Below, piece after piece: positions 59,209 to 64,000 of a DNA stretch of 64,000 bases. Every line of letters begins with the position of its first letter. The stretch's first letter is position 1. The stretch is from NCBI RefSeq assembly GCF_030867145.1, contig NC_134434.1:2294001-2358000 (forward strand), given 5' to 3'. The notes under the pieces are model-generated. The model had not been told where the DNA came from, did no database searches, and worked only from the letters and a program-made list of their open reading frames with translations. This DNA is from Opisthocomus hoazin. Taxonomy: Eukaryota; Chordata; Aves; Opisthocomiformes; Opisthocomidae. The position numbers and the translations under genes are program-made.

Positions 59209-59658
59209 AGAATCACAGAATCACAGAATGTTCGGGGTTGGCAGGGACCTCTGTGGGTCACCCAGTCCAACCCCTGCCCAAGCAGGGTCACCCACAGCAG
59301 GCTGCACAGCACCGCGTCCAGGCGGGGCTGGAATATCTCCAGAGAAGGAGACTCCACAACCTCTCTGGGCAGCCTGGGCCAGGGCTCCGTCACCCTCAGA
59401 GGGAAGAAGTTCTTCCTCATGTTCAGACGGAACTTCCTGTGCCTCAGTTTGTGCCCGTTGCCCCTTGTCCTGTCACTGGGCACCACTGAAAAGAGCTTGG
59501 TCCCATCCTCCTGACACCCACCCTTCAGATATTTATAAGTATTTATTAGGTCCCCTCGCAGCCTTCTCTTCTCCAGGCTGAACAAGCCCAGCTCCCTCAG
59601 CCTCTCCTCGTAGGGCAGCCAGTCCCCTCCTCATCCTCGTAGCCCTCCGCTGGACTCA
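59209..59658 (-). mobile_element. CR1 LINE, 5'-truncated, minus orientation
   Basis: About 450 bp match the reverse complement of the end of CR1 ORF2 and the 3' UTR. The terminal octamers (AATCACAG units) lie at 59211-59228 and the coding part runs upward to about 59658. The minus strand reads [20 protein letters not shown] and [20 protein letters not shown]. The distal part has lost a few bases relative to the copy at 62007, so the frame changes near the 5' end. No RT catalytic part remains. Confidence 0.95.
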
Positions 59659-62006
59659 AGCAGCCTACTAGCAAAGCCAGCGAGAGGCTCTGCACTCACC
59701 TCCTGAGTGTAATTGTAAAATGCAGCATCAACAGGAGCTTCTGGGGTGTCTCAGACCTGTGTTTGATCCCTGCCTCAGCCCAAGCTGCCCAGCAGAGCTC
59801 TGCAGACCGGGGAAACTGAGGCAGAGCAGCACCGAGCAGCAGCAGCAGATTGCAAAGCCCCAGCCGAACAGCACTTAGTGTGCAGCCGTCCCGCAGCGTG
59901 ACAGGCGCTCTCTGCTCCCTACGCAGCCTGGTGCCTTTGGGAGCGGCACGTCAGACGCCGAGGAACGCGTGGCACAGGGAGCCCTGCCCGGCTGGTCTCC
60001 AGGCCACCCCTCACCAGATGCTGATCTCCACCAGCTTTGTGCAGTCTCGTTAAAGCCAAGCGGAGCCGTAACTCATGGGAGCAGGGAAGTCCACGTGAAG
60101 AGCTGGCAGCGACGACTTTCAGCTTTTCAGGCCTCCTTCCAACAGGGGACGGGTGTCACTCACGGCATCGCCTTCCCGGCTCCTTACCCGCTGCAGAACA
60201 CGGCTTGGGAGCTGCTCCTCCGGAGAGCGGAGGGCGAGGGGGCGGCTGCCCAGCGAGGCTGCCCCTTCGCCCCTCGGACCACCATGGTGGGGACATACCT
60301 GGAGCAGACACCCACAAAGTTAGCGGTGCCTAAAAGCAGCACCCACATGCGAACAGGAGCCTGCGAGGTGTGTGTGTCCCCCCCCCCTGCTCAGAGCCCA
60401 GGCAGGCGGCTGGGGCTTCGCGAGCAGCAGCAGAGCCGGGTGACCCCCCAGCACCCCTCCGTCCCCGCTCAGCCCCTCTCCGCTCCCCGTCGCCGGGCTC
60501 CCAGCGCCATCTAACGACACGGCGACCGGGGACAAGGACCTTCGCGGGGAAGCTGGACGCGTCCCAGTCCCGGGAGAGAGGGATGGGGAGCACCGGACGG
60601 AGCTGGGGTGGCAAGAGGCAGCAGGACAGGGGCTGGGGCACGCAGGCAGCAGAGGAAGGGGCAGCTGGAGGTATTGAATAAGGATTTACACAATCGTAGC
60701 GATCCTTCCTCCGCCCGCGAGGCTCAACCCTCCATCCCTGCCCTTCGCTGCCCTTGATCGTCCCACGGCTTTCCCGCAGCCCAGCATTAACCCCAGGGCC
60801 CTGGCCAAGTTCTGGGTTGAGCAAGGATGCTAGGCTCCGCAAAGAAAGGTGCTCCCCTTCACCTGTTGTCACGGCCCAAAAACTACCCCGAGCACTGCCA
60901 GTGTGGGAAGAGCCCTTTGCCGTGCTCAGTGCAAGCACAGTGGCCTCTACCACGGCCACACGAGCACCCCGACATCCACATTCCAGGCGACGTGGAAGCA
61001 AAGCCCGGGTAAGAGCCGGCTCATCTCTTCCCGCTACCTGCAGATTTGAAGCAGCCACCACAACCCCTCCACCGTCACGTTTCTGGCTGGGCTGTCTCCC
61101 GAAACGGCTGCTCCCCGCGCGCAGCGCAACCCCCTCGCCTCCACACCCCCCTCTCCAAAGCGTTTATTCGCCTCCGAACCCAGGGCTGATGTAATCTCCC
61201 GCTCAGGAGTTCAGCATGAGGACTGCATCAGCCGCCAGACCTAACGAGAGCCACATCACACGAGCAGCTGCTCGACAAAAGCTTTATTGCTCGTTTGCGT
61301 ACGAGTTCCCAGTATCACATTTCCTGAGTTTCTTAATGAGCTTGCAAATGAGATTTAAATAGAACAGGAAGGGGGAAAGAAAACAAAAAAAAGAGATAAG
61401 CCAGAGATCTTCGTTCCCTAAGGCTGGACCTCAGACGGGGTGGGAGCACAGTGCCCGGTGGGCAAGCCCTTGACCCCAGGAGAGGGCTCGGCGGTTGAGC
61501 CCTGGCTCGATTTACCCTCTGCCTCCATCACGGTGCCCGAGTTGTTTCTAACACCCAGCCACCAGCAAATGCCACCGCCAGCGTTTACACAGGTCAGCAC
61601 TCCCATGGGGAGCGCAGCGGGTCGGGGACAGCGTGGGTGGCAGGACAGCCAGGGGACGGGGCCACGCTGACGCGCGCCCTGCGCCACGGATAAAGAGGAG
61701 ATCACGGCTCACGGCTTGTAATCTGCTTAAAACCTGACACCGTCACCACAGTCAATTTGGGCTAAGAGAAGCATTTAATAAGCTTCAAAACACACAGGCC
61801 AAATAAAAAAAACCCAACCAAACCAAACCCACCCCACCAGTGAACGAAGTGAAAGGGCTGAAGGCATTGCCTGCGCCAGTCAGAGCTGGCAGGTACCAAG
61901 GAACACAGGACCCCGCGTCACCCAGAACAAGGCAGTTACACGGTGGCTGTCCCGATCCTCCCCACGAGCTAGGAGCTGGGGTCTCACAGCGGGAGGCAGA
62001 AGGCAG

Positions 62007-62664
62007 ATCACAGAATCACAGAATCACAGAATAGTAGGGGTTGGAAGGGACCTCTGTGGGTCACCCAGTCCAACCCCCCTGCCGAAGCAGGGTCACCTAC
62101 AGCAGGCTGCACAGGACCTTGTCCAGGTGGGTCTTGGATCATCTCCAGAGAAGGAGACTCCACAACCTCCCTGGGCAGCCTGTTCCAGGGCTCCGTCACC
62201 CTCAGAGGAAAGAAGTTCTTCCTCATGTTCAGACGGAACTTCCTGTGCCTCAGTTTGTGCCCGTTGACCCTTGTCCTGTCACTGGGCACCATTGAAAAGA
62301 GCTTGGCCCCATCCTCCTGACACCCACCCTTCAGATATTTAGAGGCATTTATAAGGTCCCCTCGCAGCCTTCTCTTCTCCAGGCTGAACAAGCCCAGTTC
62401 CCTCAACCTCTCCTCGTAGGGGAGATGCTCCAGTCCCCTCATCATCCTCGTAGCCCTGCGCTGGACTCTCTCCAGTAGCTCCTCATCTTTCTTGAACTGG
62501 GGAGCCCAGCACTGGACACAGTACTCCAGATGGGGCCTCACCAGGGCAGTGTAGAGGGGAAGGAGAACCTCCCTCGTCCTGCTGGCCACACTCTTCTTGA
62601 TGCACCCCAGCATCCCATTGGCTTTCTTGGCAGCCAGGGCACACTGCTGGCTCATGGTTAACCG
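62007..62664 (-). mobile_element. CR1 LINE, 5'-truncated, minus orientation, uninterrupted ORF2 tail
   Basis: About 658 bp begin with three AATCACAG octamers (62007-62032) and end upstream at GGTTAACC near 62664. The minus strand is open for 215 codons through the ORF2 C-terminal region ([60 protein letters not shown]). It carries the GACAAGGTCCTGTGC variant shared with the copy at 43496. The open frame suggests a relatively young insertion, but endonuclease and RT domains are absent. Confidence 0.96.
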
Positions 62665-62834
62665 CCCTGGTCTGTTCAGAGCTCACAACAAGCGGAGAGT
62701 GAGCGGTCCCTCCCTGTGCGAGAGGAGCTGCCTTGCCTTGGGACGTGGCTCAGGAGACGCGGCGCTCGGCTGCCCGCTCCGAGATTCAGGCAGTCACGGA
62801 AAAAGCAGCCAGACTCAAGCAGAAGGTCCAATTT

Positions 62835-63458
62835 GGCTTTCCTGGAAGGGTTTATTTAAAAAACAACTATTATTAAAAGAAGCCTGCTCGGGCACAAATG
62901 ACAAGGCAACGAAGCCATTTGGCTTGAGGCTTAAAGGGGAAGCAGCAAGACACCAGCAAGTTTCTCTGTGCCACTTGCCATGGGGACAGTGCCCGGCCAG
63001 GACTCCTGCCAGGTGAGCATCTCCCCTCGCCGGCGCCTGCCAGCGTGTTACTGCTTGAAGGACACGAGGGACATGAATCACCCCCAGGAGTGGCAGCCAG
63101 CTGCAAAGATGTGGGGCCAGCCATCAGCCTCAGGTGTTTTAAGACATTCACTTTGGGAACCCAGAGTTCACAGAATCACAGAATGGTCGGGGTTGGCAGG
63201 GACCTCTGTGGGTCCCCCAGCCCAACCCCCTGCCCAAGCAGGGTCACCCAGAGCAGGCTGCACAGCACCGCGGCCAGGCGGGGCTGGAATATCTCCAGAA
63301 GTTCATCGTTACTAGAGGGGCCCAAGTGTCACACGCTCTTCAGAGCAGCCACCAGCCCCAGGCACAAGCCCTGTGCCCCCGGGCCCTGCCCGTAACCCGC
63401 TGGCGTTGCCCCAGTACAGTACCACGTGGACCAGAGCCACGTTCCCATCGCTGCTGCT
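62835..63458 (-). other. FDXR: Probable FDXR 3' UTR with AATAAA signal
   Basis: Below the FDXR stop codon the first canonical poly(A) signal on the minus strand is AATAAA at 62856-62851, about 600 nt downstream, so the UTR likely ends near 62835. It includes the CR1 fragment at 63169-63299. Alternative minus-strand signals occur further on (about 61756 and 61283-61288). Confidence 0.5.
63169..63299 (-). mobile_element. CR1 LINE 3'-end fragment inside probable FDXR 3' UTR
   Basis: About 130 bp match the reverse complement of the CR1 3' end. There are two octamers (63169-63185), the GGTTGGCAGGGACCTCTGTG block, and the segment up to GAATATCTCCAG at 63298, after which similarity stops abruptly. 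It has the GCCGCGGTGCTGTGC-type variant and lies in the sense orientation of FDXR, so it would be transcribed as part of the UTR if the poly(A) assignment is right. Confidence 0.93.
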
Positions 63459-63589
63459 TCAGTGACCGATCAGCCGCAGCATCTCCTGAGGATCCACTAT
63501 CTTCTCTCGGGGTTTGCCGGCAGCTTTGCCTCTCGCCACCTCAGCGGCATCTATCTTCTCCCAGTCCGAGAAGGAAACGGGACGGACCC
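63459..63589 (-). CDS. FDXR: FDXR, NADPH:ferredoxin (adrenodoxin) oxidoreductase, last coding exon
   Basis: This 131-nt terminal exon follows CTCACCCCAG and ends with TGA at 63461-63459. It completes a Gly codon and encodes [20 protein letters not shown] and [20 protein letters not shown], ending GH, the C-terminus of vertebrate FDXR. The enzyme is a mitochondrial FAD flavoprotein that passes electrons from NADPH to ferredoxins for steroid hydroxylation and iron-sulfur cluster formation. The FAD and NADP-binding exons lie beyond the window. The same-strand position behind GRIN2C matches mammalian synteny. Confidence 0.96.
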
Positions 63590-64000
63590 CTGGGGTGAGG
63601 GCGAGAGACGGGAGGGAGAAGTTAACCAAGGAAAAACGAGTTCAGTCCCACCTCCCTGCTAGCAGGGACCTGATGTGCGAGCAAACCCTGCCCTTTCCCA
63701 ACACCTCAGACTTCAGCCTCACAAAGGAATAATAATTTCTAACACCACGAGGAGAGGGAGGGCAGCTCCACTCAGCTCGGATCAGCCAGACCTTCGCGAG
63801 CCGTGAACGGCGAGCACGGCACCACCGCGGGGGACAAAACCCTTCCAGTTCACTGTGAAACCTCAGCCAGTTTGGAGGCAAACACACACACTTTAATTGA
63901 ATGCCTTTAAATACAGCAACAGCAGATGATTCTTTTGGGCATTTTCATCTCTCCCCCAACTTGCCTGGACGGATTGCTAGGAAAACCACTCCAGAGCAAC
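63590..64000 (-). other. FDXR: FDXR intron (3' part)
   Basis: This is intronic sequence upstream of the last FDXR exon. No further FDXR exon is recognisable before the window ends, and no repeat was seen. Confidence 0.7.

Larger units (their letters stand above)
54601..62834. other. GRIN2C-FDXR intergenic region
   Basis: This 8-kb spacer is between the GRIN2C promoter and the 3' end of FDXR. Contents are a perfect 14-bp palindrome with an E-box (54667-54680), a (CCCACAGCA)3 run at 57237-57263, a CpG-enriched patch at about 58720-58990, two CR1 copies (59209-59658 and 62007-62664), and AT-rich patches at 61270-61430 and 61735-61835 containing minus-strand poly(A)-like signals. No protein gene was recognised. 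The open frames here are compositional. Confidence 0.7.

Noticed and set aside
1-64000. CRISPR arrays, operons, ribosome binding sites, prophage or other prokaryotic systems
   Set aside because: The window is vertebrate nuclear DNA with spliced genes and CR1 LINEs. The tandem repeats seen are contiguous minisatellites without spacers.

Overview
This window is nuclear DNA of a bird, probably from a gene-dense, GC-rich microchromosome. Three things point there. There are at least six CR1 (chicken repeat 1) LINE copies ending in the octamer repeat typical of CR1. The split genes are vertebrate genes in the order TMEM104 > < GRIN2C < FDXR, the arrangement found on human 17q25. GRIN2C has very GC-rich codons and many short introns. 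I did not identify the species.

Layout. Positions 1-32227 (+) hold the 3' two thirds of TMEM104: four coding exons (940-1039, 1837-1945, 18290-18383, 31467-32227) separated by introns of 0.8, 16.3 and 13.1 kb. The N-terminal exons lie upstream of the window. The long introns contain a 13-bp and a 22-bp minisatellite, a G16 run, a 5'-truncated CR1 (29070-29961) and no second gene I can recognise. Positions 32228-39089 are the tail-to-tail spacer with both 3' UTRs, one CR1 fragment and several AT-rich islands. Positions 39090-49632 (-) hold the complete coding region of GRIN2C (NMDA receptor subunit GluN2C): 12 exons that join in one frame into 1335 residues, from signal peptide to the ESEV PDZ ligand. 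A non-coding first exon probably ends at 53702 inside a very GC-rich CpG island (about 53.2-54.6 kb). Positions 54.6-62.8 kb are intergenic, with two CR1 copies in minus orientation. Positions 62.85-63.59 kb (-) hold the last exon and probable 3' UTR of FDXR (mitochondrial ferredoxin reductase), with a CR1 fragment inside the UTR. The rest is an FDXR intron.

The three genes share no pathway: TMEM104 is a transporter-like membrane protein, GRIN2C a glutamate-gated channel subunit and FDXR a mitochondrial electron-transfer enzyme. Their adjacency is ancestral synteny.

I found no undescribed system. The most unusual structure is the GRIN2C intron at 41893-42445, which is almost wholly a degenerate ~20-bp minisatellite whose repeat unit matches the exon-intron junction, so that copies of the splice donor recur through the intron. 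Next are an orphan CpG-rich block with a YY1-type site inside another GRIN2C intron, and an unexplained 81-codon open frame antisense in TMEM104. Exon boundaries were set by hand from splice consensus, reading-frame continuity and family similarity. No database search was run.
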